Origin: Polaromonas sp. | GTDB taxonomy: Bacteria; Pseudomonadota; Gammaproteobacteria; Burkholderiales; Burkholderiaceae_C | Length of the DNA: 44,968 bases | Direction: 5' to 3' | NCBI GenBank assembly: GCA_025363315.1 | Contig: JANYED010000269.1 | Coordinates: 1 to 44,968 of the forward strand | In this document: positions 10,214-18,971 of the stretch, piece after piece | Layout of the letters: each line of letters opens with the position of its first letter | Numbering within the stretch: position 1 is the stretch's first letter | Translations under genes and position numbers: made by a program | The notes under the pieces: model-generated | Database searches by the model: none | Seen by the model: the letters and a program-made list of their open reading frames with translations, nothing else | Told to the model about the DNA's origin: nothing

Positions 10214-11041
10214 ATGGCGAGCACTCATCACGACGACATCGCTTTCATCGGCGGCGGCAACATGGCCAGCGCCATCATTGGCGGGCTGCTCAAGCGCGGC
10301 GCGCCCGCGGCCAGTATTCAGGTCGTCGAACCGTTTGAAGCGCAGCGCGTCAAGCTGCAAGCGCAATTTGGTGTGCAGGCGCACGCAGCACCGAACGCCC
10401 AGCTGGGCAGCGCCGCGCTGGTGGTGTGGGCGGTCAAGCCGCAAACGTTCAAGGAAGCCGCCCTGACGACCCGCTTTCACACCAAAACCGCGCTGCACCT
10501 AAGTGTGGCGGCGGGCATCACGTCTGACAGCATTGCGCACTGGTTAGACACCGACCACGTTGTGCGCGCCATGCCCAACACCCCGGCGCTGGTCGGTAAG
10601 GGAATGACGGCGCTGTTTGCGCGGCCCGCCGTGTCAAGCGCAGGCCGCGCCATGGTCGACAAGGTCATCAAAACCACGGGCGAGCGGCTGTGGCTGGACG
10701 AAGAAGCCCAGCTGGACGCCGTGACCGCCTTGTCAGGCTCGGGGCCAGCGTACGTGTTTTACTTTATTGAAGCGATGATTGAAGCGGGTGTGAGCATGGG
10801 CCTGACGCGCAAGCAGGCCCACAAGCTGGCGGTGGGCACGTTTGTTGGCTCCAGCGCGCTGGCCAAGGCATCAACCGAGCCGGTTGAAATTTTGCGCTCC
10901 CGCGTCACATCCAAAGGCGGCACCACCTATGCGGCCATCACATCGATGGAGCAAGACAACGTGAAAGCCTTGTTCATGCACGCGATGCAGGCGGCCCGCC
11001 AGCGCGCGCAAGAAATGGGCGACGAGTTGGGCAAGGCTTAA
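10214..11041 (+). CDS. proC: Pyrroline-5-carboxylate reductase
   Basis: IAFIGGGNMASAIIGGLLKRG, VRAMPNTPALVGKGMTALFA, VTALSGSGPAYVFYFIEAMIEAGV, LRSRVTSKGGTTYAAI. Confidence 0.96.
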   Translation: MASTHHDDIAFIGGGNMASAIIGGLLKRGAPAASIQVVEPFEAQRVKLQAQFGVQAHAAPNAQLGSAALVVWAVKPQTFKEAALTTRFHTKTALHLSVAAGITSDSIAHWLDTDHVVRAMPNTPALVGKGMTALFARPAVSSAGRAMVDKVIKTTGERLWLDEEAQLDAVTALSGSGPAYVFYFIEAMIEAGVSMGLTRKQAHKLAVGTFVGSSALAKASTEPVEILRSRVTSKGGTTYAAITSMEQDNVKALFMHAMQAARQRAQEMGDELGKA

Positions 11042-11067
11042 ACCACGCCAAGTGCAGAACCTGGGAT

Positions 11068-11937
11068 TTAAAGCTGCGCTGCGTAACTGGCAGCAATGCC
11101 CGCAAACACGGTGAACCCGAGCCAATGGTTCAGCCTGAACGCCTTGAAGCAGTCGTCTCGCTGGCGCTGCCGGATCAGCCAGACATGCCAGGCAGCTTGC
11201 ACCGCCGCAAGGCCAATTGCTCCTAAATAAATAGCTGTTTGCGCCCGATTTAATTGGGCTGCAAGCACATTTAGCCATACAAACAGGTATAAAACATAGC
11301 TTAGCAACACTGCGGCCACGTCAAACCGGCCAAAGGTGATGGCCGAGGTTTTCATACCGATTTTCAAGTCGTCGTCGCGGTCGACCATCGCGTATTCAGT
11401 GTCGTACGCGATCACCCAGAACAGATTGCCAAGCAGCAATACCCAGGCGATAGCTGGCACGCGCGACTGCACGGCAGCAAATGCCATGGGTATGCCAAAG
11501 CTGAAGGCCACACCCAGCACCGCCTGCGGCATGGCCACATAACGCTTGGCAAACGGGTAAATGATGGCAACGGCCAAAGCGGCAAATGACCAGCCAATGG
11601 CGGTGCTGTTGGTGGTCAGCACCAGGCCAAAAGCAATGAGTGCCAGCACCGCACCCACGGCCAGCGCCTCTTTGGCTGGCAGCTTGCCGCTAGTCACCGG
11701 CCGCTGGGCTGTACGCTTGACGTGCCGGTCAAAGTCACGATCGGCCACGTCGTTCAGGCAGCAGCCTGCGCTGCGCATCAGGAAAGTACCCAAGGTAAAA
11801 ACAACCAGCAAATGCCAGCCAGGAAATCCGTGCGACGCCAGCCACAGCGCCGACAGCGTGGGCCACAACAGCAGCAGCCAACCCGCTGGGCGGCTCCAGC
11901 GGATAAGCTGGAGGTAAAGGGTCAGTCTGCTTTTCAC
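11068..11937 (-). CDS. ubiA: 4-hydroxybenzoate octaprenyltransferase
   Basis: [32 protein letters not shown] and [24 protein letters not shown] match UbiA motifs. GTG start overlaps the yhaV stop (GTGA). Confidence 0.96.
   Translation of the reverse strand: MKSRLTLYLQLIRWSRPAGWLLLLWPTLSALWLASHGFPGWHLLVVFTLGTFLMRSAGCCLNDVADRDFDRHVKRTAQRPVTSGKLPAKEALAVGAVLALIAFGLVLTTNSTAIGWSFAALAVAIIYPFAKRYVAMPQAVLGVAFSFGIPMAFAAVQSRVPAIAWVLLLGNLFWVIAYDTEYAMVDRDDDLKIGMKTSAITFGRFDVAAVLLSYVLYLFVWLNVLAAQLNRAQTAIYLGAIGLAAVQAAWHVWLIRQRQRDDCFKAFRLNHWLGFTVFAGIAASYAAQL
11233..11273 (+). repeat. Family-1 dispersed repeat core, copy B, inside the ubiA coding sequence
   Basis: AGCTGTTTGCGCCCGATTTAATTGGGCTGCAAGCACATTTA; 33/41 identical to copy D by hand count. 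Confidence 0.78.
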
Positions 11938-12389
11938 TCTGCTTGATTTAGCAACTCGTCAATCGACTGGGGCACTGTGCCTTTGGAGAGCATGCGTTTG
12001 AAGGTTTCGTAAACGTCGGTTTTTGCACCTGCTTTGCGCAACGTGTCCTCGTCGTTGAACCAGACATACACAATCACCTTGATGGGGCAGGAGGCAAAGC
12101 GAAAGAACAGGCGGTAGCTATCCGGCAAACCTTTTTTAAGGCGCCGCCAGTGTGTGTTGGCTGTGGTGGCGGTGCCAAGAGTCTTGCCAAGGCGAAACTC
12201 TGGTGAGTCAGGATTGGCGGGCACCTGCATCGTAACGGCTTGGTACACCGAGGCTAACAGTTTGGTTTTGGGGTGAACCTTGTAACCAGAAGGATCGCGC
12301 TGGGCAAGTTGGGCAACGGCGCTTTCTAGTTCGTCAAGTGCGGCTTTGAACACTTTGAAATAAAAAAGCTGCCATCCGTTGGCGACCAT
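11934..12389 (-). CDS. yhaV: Type II toxin-antitoxin system YhaV family toxin
   Basis: [17 protein letters not shown]...[43 protein letters not shown] resembles YhaV; immediately downstream of a PrlF-like antitoxin. Confidence 0.88.
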   Translation of the reverse strand: MVANGWQLFYFKVFKAALDELESAVAQLAQRDPSGYKVHPKTKLLASVYQAVTMQVPANPDSPEFRLGKTLGTATTANTHWRRLKKGLPDSYRLFFRFASCPIKVIVYVWFNDEDTLRKAGAKTDVYETFKRMLSKGTVPQSIDELLNQAE

Positions 12390-12394
12390 CGCGC

Positions 12395-12715
12395 CTAGTC
12401 CGCCTTGACACCAGCGACCAGCGCACCAATGTGGCGAAGTTGCGCAGCATCAGCGGGAACAATCTGCTCGGGATGGGTGGTCATTTGTACTTCCAGAAAG
12501 CTCAAAAAACTGTCCATGATGGGGTCAGTCTCGGGCTTGGTGGCTTTTCGTTTGGTAGCGGGCTGGGCAGAAATAAGCACCTGCCCATCCGCCACAAAAG
12601 TCGCGCGCACTTTACCGCTGAACTCAGGGTGGGCATTGAAAAACCCCGCAGGCAGGCGCATACCGCGGCTGTTTCCAACCTGGACGACGGTGCCTTCGTA
12701 TTGTGTGGTGGGCAT
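12395..12715 (-). CDS. prlF: PrlF-like (AbrB-fold) antitoxin
   Basis: QVGNSRGMRLPAGFF AbrB-like N terminus; C terminus PIMDSFLSFLEVQMTTHPEQI resembles PrlF/SohA; 5 nt upstream of yhaV. Confidence 0.85.
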   Translation of the reverse strand: MPTTQYEGTVVQVGNSRGMRLPAGFFNAHPEFSGKVRATFVADGQVLISAQPATKRKATKPETDPIMDSFLSFLEVQMTTHPEQIVPADAAQLRHIGALVAGVKAD

Positions 12716-12748
12716 GGTGATTTAAATCTGGCAAGCGTTTTAACATGA

Positions 12749-12760
12749 CTACATATGTAG
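12749..12760. promoter_or_regulatory. Candidate antitoxin operator
   Basis: CTACATATGTAG is a perfect 12-bp palindrome just upstream of the antitoxin start, followed by ccacatat. Confidence 0.5.
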
Positions 12761-12795
12761 CCACATATCCTATGCCATGGCGGCCAGTATGTGGA

Positions 12796-13302
12796 TTACT
12801 CTTCAAGCAGCGACCTGAGCATCCACGCCGTTTGCTCATGCACCGTCAGCCGCTGGGTCAGCAAATCGGCGGTGGGTTCGTCGCTGGCTTTGTCCGCCAG
12901 CGGGAACAACTGGCGTGCCGTGCGCGCCACGGCTTCGTGGCCGGTGACCAATATGCGCACCATTTCCAGCGCCTTGGGTGGCACGCTGGGTGCATCGGGC
13001 ACGGAGGCCAGCTTGCCAAACTGCGCATACGAGCCGGGTGCCGGGTGGCCCAGCGCCCGAATCCGCTCGGCCACCGGGTCTACCGCCGCCCACAGCTCGG
13101 TGTACTGCACCATGAACATCTGGTGCAGAGTGTTGAACATGGGGCCGGTAACGTTCCAGTGGAAGTTGTGCGTCGTCAGGTATAGCGTGTAGGTGTCGGC
13201 CAGCAAGTGGCTTAACCCTTTGGCTATTGCCGCGCGGTCTTTTTCATGTATTCCAATATTGATGCCAATGTTGACAGCGGGTTTGGATGCAGTTTTGGCC
13301 AT
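12796..13302 (-). CDS. dps: Dps-family DNA starvation/ferritin-like protein
   Basis: [52 protein letters not shown]. Confidence 0.94.
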   Translation of the reverse strand: MAKTASKPAVNIGINIGIHEKDRAAIAKGLSHLLADTYTLYLTTHNFHWNVTGPMFNTLHQMFMVQYTELWAAVDPVAERIRALGHPAPGSYAQFGKLASVPDAPSVPPKALEMVRILVTGHEAVARTARQLFPLADKASDEPTADLLTQRLTVHEQTAWMLRSLLEE

Positions 13303-13363
13303 GGTTTTCCTTACAAAAAATGTACTTTACAAAATATTGAATACACCCGCAGACCCAGGCGTT

Positions 13364-14332
13364 TCAGGACAGTCGCGTCACACCTGGCAGTTCACACGCA
13401 TAAATCGCATTGCGCAGCGCAGCGATGGCCTCATACCGGGTAAAGCTGCGCCGCCATGCCAGTACCACGCGGCGACTGGGGATGTGGCCCTCAAACGGCA
13501 GGTACTTGATAAACGACGGCTGCTCGGCCGCACGCTTTGATTTTTTGCCCTTTTCCGGTGCCAGCAACGCCTCTTTCGGCACGCCCAGGCGCGGTACCAG
13601 CGTGATGCCCATGCCCGCAGCCACCATGTGTTTGATCGTCTCCAGCGATGAGCCTTCAAAGCTTTTTTGAATACCGCCCGAATTGCTCGAGAACCTCGCA
13701 AATTCAGGGCACACCTCCAGAACGTGGTCCCTGAAGCAATGCCCGTTGCCCAGCAGCAGCATGGTTTCCTTTTTGATCTCTTGTGCGGTGATGCTGCTGC
13801 GCGCCGCCAGCGGGTGGTTGCTGGGCACGGCCGCCATAAACGGTTCGTCATACAGCGGGGCAATAGCCAGATTGGTGTCGGGGAAGGGCTCAGCCAGAAT
13901 GGCGCAGTCGATCTCGCCGGTGCGCAGGTCTTCCAGCAGTTTGACAGTGAAGTTTTCTTGCAGCGTCAACGGCATTTGCGGCAACGCGCCAATCATTTGC
14001 CGCACCAGATCGGGCAACAAATAAGGGCCAATGGTGTAGATCACGCCCAGGCGCAGGCCGCCGGCCAGCGGGTCTTTGCCGCGCCTGGCAATGTCTTTGA
14101 TCTGTTCGGCCTGCTCGAGCACGCTTTGCGCCTGGCGGATGATCTCCTGCCCCAGCGGCGTGACAGTGATCTCGCTGGCGTTGCGCTCAAAGAGTTTCAC
14201 GTCAAGCTCTTCTTCAAGCTTTTTGATCGCCACACTCAGTGTGGGCTGCGACACATGACAGGCGTCCGCGCCTTTGCCAAAGTGTCTTTCACGCGCAACA
14301 GCAACGATGTATTTGAGTTCGGTCAGCGTCAT
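13364..14332 (-). CDS. oxyR: Hydrogen peroxide-sensing LysR family regulator
   Basis: LysR HTH (HFGKGADACHVSQPTLSVAIKKLEEELDVKLFER) and OxyR redox-cysteine region LLLGNGHCFRDHVLEVCPE; next to dps. Confidence 0.94.
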   Translation of the reverse strand: MTLTELKYIVAVARERHFGKGADACHVSQPTLSVAIKKLEEELDVKLFERNASEITVTPLGQEIIRQAQSVLEQAEQIKDIARRGKDPLAGGLRLGVIYTIGPYLLPDLVRQMIGALPQMPLTLQENFTVKLLEDLRTGEIDCAILAEPFPDTNLAIAPLYDEPFMAAVPSNHPLAARSSITAQEIKKETMLLLGNGHCFRDHVLEVCPEFARFSSNSGGIQKSFEGSSLETIKHMVAAGMGITLVPRLGVPKEALLAPEKGKKSKRAAEQPSFIKYLPFEGHIPSRRVVLAWRRSFTRYEAIAALRNAIYACELPGVTRLS

Positions 14333-14377
14333 GCACTGATTGTCTGCTTTTTGCCAGATGCCGCCTGACGCGAACGC

Positions 14378-15148
14378 TTACAAGCCGGTGAACTTGCGAA
14401 TGACCGGAAAGTACGCTGCGGCGGGCAGTAGCGCCAGTGCTTTCATCAGCAACGTGAAGCGCTTGGGGAAATGAATTTCAAACTCGCCTTTGGCCCAGCC
14501 GCGCAAAATTTCTTCAGCCGCCTGTTCGGGCTTGATCAGGCCGGGCATGGCAAATTTATTTTGGGCAGTGAGCTGCGTTTCAACAAAACCTGGACAGATC
14601 AGGCTGACGCCGATGTGGCTGTCTTGCAGGTCAACATACAGTGTTTCAGCCAGGTTGATCAATGCCGCCTTGGTGGGCCCATAAGCCAGGCTTTGCGGCA
14701 GGCCGCGGTAACCCGCCACGCTGCTGACCAGGCTGATGTGCCCTGCCTTGCGCGCCAGAAAGTGCGGCAGCACAGCCGACAGCACATACAGCGCGCCAAC
14801 ATAGTTCACCTGGTTGTGGCGCAGCATGTTGTCCAGGTCAAACTCGGTGGCGCGTTGCTCTTTGTAGTAACCCGCGCAGTAGAGCACCAGGTCAAGCGAA
14901 CCCGCGCCAAGGACGGTTTGCGCGGCGGCCTCGACAGACGAGGCGTCAGACGCGTCCATGGCCAGCACGGTGGCGCCTGGGTGTTCGGCCGCGAAGGTGC
15001 TTAGTGCCTGCTGGCTGCGCGCCGAGACAATGACTTTTGCACCGCGCGCGTGCAGTGCGTGCGCGGTGGCGCGGCCAATGCCGCTGGACGCGCCGACCAG
15101 CCAGACCGTTTTGCCGTGCCAGTCGTTGATGGGAAGGTTGAAGGCCAT
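14378..15148 (-). CDS. Short-chain dehydrogenase/reductase
   Basis: VWLVGASSGIGRATAHALHARGAKVIVSAR and catalytic S-Y-x-x-x-K (AYGPTKAAL). Confidence 0.9.
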   Translation of the reverse strand: MAFNLPINDWHGKTVWLVGASSGIGRATAHALHARGAKVIVSARSQQALSTFAAEHPGATVLAMDASDASSVEAAAQTVLGAGSLDLVLYCAGYYKEQRATEFDLDNMLRHNQVNYVGALYVLSAVLPHFLARKAGHISLVSSVAGYRGLPQSLAYGPTKAALINLAETLYVDLQDSHIGVSLICPGFVETQLTAQNKFAMPGLIKPEQAAEEILRGWAKGEFEIHFPKRFTLLMKALALLPAAAYFPVIRKFTGL

Positions 15149-15179
15149 GAGACAGATTTCTAGTTACTATTGATTTTAT

Positions 15180-15220
15180 AGCTGCTTACGCCCGTATTTA
15201 TTGGGCTAGAGGCCAATTTA
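15180..15220 (+). repeat. Family-1 dispersed repeat core, copy C
   Basis: AGCTGCTTACGCCCGTATTTATTGGGCTAGAGGCCAATTTA, between the SDR and DUF3833 genes. Confidence 0.85.
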
Positions 15221-15260
15221 ATATCTGAAATGGGCAAAATGACCCGGAACAGCCTGTTTT

Positions 15261-15821
15261 TCAGCGTTTAACAAACGACAGGGTCACCTCGCCCAGCTTG
15301 AAGCCGAACTTGCTCATGGTGGCTTTGTTGAGCATCACCTTGTTGCTCATGAGGTACATCCAGTCGTCAAACTGGACTTCAATGACTTTGCCGTCCACCG
15401 GCAGTTTAAGCGTGTAGCCCCAACGAAAGGCGTTGCCCTTTTCCTCGCCGTTGGCCTCGCCGAGCACATCGTCGGCAGTACCAGTGTATTTGCCGTCCAC
15501 GCCGCGCTTGAGCGCCCACACCCGGCGGTCTTTGGTGCCGTCGGAATAGGTGAAATTTTCATCCAGCACGCCAACTTCCTGGCCGGGTGCGCCCGTCCAC
15601 TTGCAGTCCATTACCACGGTAAAGCGTTTGACAACCTTGCCTGAACGGTCGGTAAAAACGCCGTAGGCGTCGATCGTGCCGCTGAAATACTGGCGCATGT
15701 CCAGCACTGGTTTTTCGCTAGCGTACTCGGTGATTTGCGGCGAGGCGCAGCCTGTCAACAAGGCGGCAGCTGTTGCCACAGCCACCAAAAATCCTCGGGC
15801 AGATAAATTGAATCGTGTCAT
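15261..15821 (-). CDS. DUF3833 domain lipoprotein
   Basis: Start trimmed to MTRFNLSARGFLVAVATAAALLTGCASP (lipobox); ATGA overlap with the upstream MFS stop. Body LDMRQYFSGTIDAYGVFTDRSGKVVKRFTVVM is DUF3833-like. Confidence 0.85.
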   Translation of the reverse strand: MTRFNLSARGFLVAVATAAALLTGCASPQITEYASEKPVLDMRQYFSGTIDAYGVFTDRSGKVVKRFTVVMDCKWTGAPGQEVGVLDENFTYSDGTKDRRVWALKRGVDGKYTGTADDVLGEANGEEKGNAFRWGYTLKLPVDGKVIEVQFDDWMYLMSNKVMLNKATMSKFGFKLGEVTLSFVKR

Positions 15822-17089
15822 GTCGCTACTTTCAATGTGTGACGGTCGGGCTGGATGATGAAAAAATACAAAGCGCCACCGGCTGCCAGCTTGAGCACGC
15901 ACGGCAGCACGCAATAGGCAATGACCAACGCCTGAAGCGCCTCCGGGTTTTGCGCACCGGGTGCGTAACCAAACAGCCCCAACAGCGGCAGCGCCAAGCC
16001 AGCGGCCAGTGCCAGGTTGAGCTTGATGGCGAAGTTCCACCAGCCAAAGTACGCGCCTTCAGCCTTGCCAGAATCGCCATTGCTTTGAATCACGCCCGCC
16101 AGCAGCGCACCTGGCAGTGCCAGGTCAGTGCCCAGTGCCACGCCCGACAGGGATGTGATGAATAAAAAGGCCGTACTTTGCCCTGCACCGACTTGCGTAG
16201 CCCAGGCAAACACGGCTATCGCCAAAGCCATGCCGCACAACCAGGCCTTGGACAAGCCAATACGTTTGACCACTGCTAGCCACAGCGGAATCGACAGCGC
16301 AGCGGTTAAAAAATAGCTACCCAAAAACAGCGGCTCCATGGAAGCCGGGGCCTGCAGACGGTCCTGGATAAAAAACAGCACCAGCGTGGCGGGCACGGCG
16401 CTGGCAATGCCGTTGAGCATGAACACCAGCAGCAGCCGCTTAAAGTTGGCGTGCTTGAAAGGCAGCCAGATGGCGCCTGGCAGCAAGGTATGGTCGACTT
16501 TGGCGACCGGCTGCACTGCACGCGTCCAGGCCAGCCAACCCATGGACAGGGCTATAAAAAAGATAACGGTTGTGGCAGGCAAACCCAGCGCCACGGGTGT
16601 GACCGATGCCAGCACCACACCAACCAGGCCCAGCGCCTCGCGCCAGGCCACGATACGGCTGCGCTCGGCCTCGTTGCCGCCCAACATCGCGCCCCATGAC
16701 TGGTGCGACACACTTAGAAAGCTGTAGGCCGCGTAAGTCACCATCAGCATCACACTGACCCACACGATCAATGCACCGGGCGTTGTGACCTGCGGGAAAA
16801 ACAGCAGCGCAAACCCGATGGCCAGCACCACCGCTGCCAACAGACCCGCCTGAAGAACTGATGCCGCTGAGCGCGCAAACAGCCGGTCGCTCAAGCGGCC
16901 CAGCAAAGGGTCAATGAACGCATCAAACAGCCGCGCGCCCAACAAAATGGCGCCCAGCGTAGCCAGTGATAGGCCGTAAGTTTTGGCGTAATAGTTCGGC
17001 AAGATCACGTAGAGCGGCAAAGCAACAAACGCCAGCGGCAAACCCAGCAAGCCATAGGCCAGGCCGTTGCGCTTGCCGAAAGCCTGCAT
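15818..17089 (-). CDS. MFS transporter, GPH sugar:cation symporter type
   Basis: Polytopic protein beginning LAYGLLGLPLAFVALPLYVILPNYYAKTYGLSLATLGAILLGARLFDAFIDPLLGRLSDR. Confidence 0.87.
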   Translation of the reverse strand: MQAFGKRNGLAYGLLGLPLAFVALPLYVILPNYYAKTYGLSLATLGAILLGARLFDAFIDPLLGRLSDRLFARSAASVLQAGLLAAVVLAIGFALLFFPQVTTPGALIVWVSVMLMVTYAAYSFLSVSHQSWGAMLGGNEAERSRIVAWREALGLVGVVLASVTPVALGLPATTVIFFIALSMGWLAWTRAVQPVAKVDHTLLPGAIWLPFKHANFKRLLLVFMLNGIASAVPATLVLFFIQDRLQAPASMEPLFLGSYFLTAALSIPLWLAVVKRIGLSKAWLCGMALAIAVFAWATQVGAGQSTAFLFITSLSGVALGTDLALPGALLAGVIQSNGDSGKAEGAYFGWWNFAIKLNLALAAGLALPLLGLFGYAPGAQNPEALQALVIAYCVLPCVLKLAAGGALYFFIIQPDRHTLKVAT

Positions 17090-17091
17090 GC

Positions 17092-17652
17092 TTAAGCGGC
17101 CCCGGCCAGCAGCGCAGCGCGCAGCTTGGGTTCTGATGTTTTGGGCGACAACCAGATACCAAAAAACAGGCGGGCGAATTCAAGGTCACGAATTTCGCCC
17201 GACGCTTTGCCGTTAACCAGAAATTGTGCGCCTGCACCGGGCCGGTTGATACCCATGATGCGGTCACCTTTTTTGATGTCGGGTATGACTCGCAGCATGT
17301 CCGTTATCCAGGCATTGGCCTGTTCTTCGCTGATCGTTGCCGCGCGCCGCATTTCTTTGATAGAGCGCTCTGCGGTGTCCTTGCCGCTGAAGTCGCGCAG
17401 GTAGGCCAGCTCAAGTCCAAATGGCTGGGCGGCCAGGTTGTCAGGTTTAAAGCCTGGCAAAGCCCACAGCCGTGCGTCATACACCTGAAAACCCCACACA
17501 GTTAGCCGGCCTTTGCCAATCAGGCGGTTCTGCGGCAGCACTGCATTGAGTTCGGCCCGGACGTCATCTGCGCTGGGGGTGGTTTCCGCCCAGCCTGGAC
17601 GAGCCAGAGCGGCACACAGCAGGCCGGTCATCCATGTGCGCCGCGCAATCAT
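17092..17652 (-). CDS. Chalcone isomerase-like family protein, exported
   Basis: Start trimmed to MIARRTWMTGLLCAALARPGWAE; body LTVWGFQVYDARLWALPGF..LELAYLRDFSGKDTAERSIKEMRR. ATGA overlap with the upstream methyltransferase stop. Confidence 0.82.
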   Translation of the reverse strand: MIARRTWMTGLLCAALARPGWAETTPSADDVRAELNAVLPQNRLIGKGRLTVWGFQVYDARLWALPGFKPDNLAAQPFGLELAYLRDFSGKDTAERSIKEMRRAATISEEQANAWITDMLRVIPDIKKGDRIMGINRPGAGAQFLVNGKASGEIRDLEFARLFFGIWLSPKTSEPKLRAALLAGAA

Positions 17653-18971
17653 GCGGGCTTTCTCAAGGTGTACTGCACGACGTCGGTGTTGGCTTCTAAA
17701 AACGCCGCTTCGCAATAGCTCAGATAAAACTCCCAGATGCGAATGAACCGTTCGTCGAACCCGAGCTGCAGCACATGCGCCTTTTGCGCTGCAAACTGTT
17801 CGTGCCACAGTTGCAGGGTGCGGGCATAGTCCTGGCCAAAAGAAAACTCGTCCACCACCTGCAACCCGGCCTTGGCGGCTTGCGCGCGGAATTCTTTCGG
17901 GCAAGGCAGACAACCACCGGGGAAGACATATTGCTGAATGAAGTCAGTCGATGTGAGGTAGCGCTCAAACAGTTCGTCAGCAATCACAATGCTTTGAATG
18001 CAGGCGAGGCCGCCGGGCTTGAGCAAACGCGCAACCGTTTGAAAATACTCGGGCCAGTATTCACGGCCCACGGCTTCGACCATTTCAATCGAGCAAATGG
18101 CGTCAAAGGGTTCGTCGGCAGTTGTTTTGCCGATGTCGCGGTAGTCCTGCAAGCGCAAATCACAAATTGGTGCCCCCACGCTTGTCGCTTCGCGTACTGC
18201 GCTGCCCCCCGAGAGGGCTGTCGCGTCTAGGGGCGGCCCGTCGCCGCGCTTCAGCACACCTTCGCGCTGCATCCGCTTGTTCGCCCATTCGAGCTGCTCT
18301 GTGCTGAGCGTCACACCCACAACATTGGCACCAAATTCCTGGGTGGCTTTTTCAGCCAGCGCGCCCCAGCCGCAGCCAATCTCGAGCACACGGTCGCCGG
18401 GCTTGACTTGCGTCATGCGCAGCGCACGCCGCACCTTGGCGTGCTGGGCGTCCTTCATCGAGGTCTCAGGCGTTTCAAAAATGGCTGATGAGTAGTTCAT
18501 CGTGCCATCCAGCCAGAGTTCATAAAACGCGTTGCCCAAGTCGTAATGCGCGTGGATGTTTTTCTGGCTGTTGGCCTTGGTGTTGCGATTGAGCAAATGC
18601 TTAATACGGTAGGCAAACCGGCCCAGCCAGGTGCCGTAAATCACGTCTTCGACTTCTTTGCGGTTGACGATGAGGACCTGCAGCAAGTCTGTCAAATGCG
18701 GTGTGGTCCAGTCGCCCGCAATATAGCTTTCAGCAAAGCCGATATCGCCTGACTTCAAGGCGGCGCTGCACACATTCCAGTTCAGCAAGTGCAAGCTGGC
18801 CTGCGGTGTTTGTCCATTGCCGAATCGCTGCACTGAACCATCTGGAAGCTTGAGCGTGAGCGTGCCATGCTTTAAGCGCAGCAGCAGCTTGAGCGTGGCG
18901 CGCGCGGCGGATGGCGCACCGGCGGGCAATGGAAAAGCGGGGTTGTTGGTGGTGGTGTTGCTGGTGGTCAT
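17649..18971 (-). CDS. Cyclopropane-fatty-acid-synthase-family SAM-dependent methyltransferase with an extra in-frame segment
   Basis: NAFYELWLDGTMNYSSAIFE, VLEIGCGWGALAEKATQEFGANVVGVTLSTEQLEWA, LQDYRD, SIEMVEAVGREYWPEYF; extra segment LKRGDGPPLDATALSGGSAVREATSVGAPI. Confidence 0.92.
   Translation of the reverse strand: MTTSNTTTNNPAFPLPAGAPSAARATLKLLLRLKHGTLTLKLPDGSVQRFGNGQTPQASLHLLNWNVCSAALKSGDIGFAESYIAGDWTTPHLTDLLQVLIVNRKEVEDVIYGTWLGRFAYRIKHLLNRNTKANSQKNIHAHYDLGNAFYELWLDGTMNYSSAIFETPETSMKDAQHAKVRRALRMTQVKPGDRVLEIGCGWGALAEKATQEFGANVVGVTLSTEQLEWANKRMQREGVLKRGDGPPLDATALSGGSAVREATSVGAPICDLRLQDYRDIGKTTADEPFDAICSIEMVEAVGREYWPEYFQTVARLLKPGGLACIQSIVIADELFERYLTSTDFIQQYVFPGGCLPCPKEFRAQAAKAGLQVVDEFSFGQDYARTLQLWHEQFAAQKAHVLQLGFDERFIRIWEFYLSYCEAAFLEANTDVVQYTLRKPA
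18171..18243 (+). repeat. Family-2 GC-rich dispersed repeat, copy 1, inside the CFA-like methyltransferase CDS
   Basis: tgcccccacgcttgtcgcttcgcgtactgcgctgccccccgagagggctgtcgcgtctaggggcggcccgtcg; aligns with 33206-33279 and contains a GCCC..GGGC hairpin. Confidence 0.72.

Noticed and set aside
13667-14368. 233-aa plus-strand ORF
   Set aside because: Antisense shadow of oxyR with no recognisable family.
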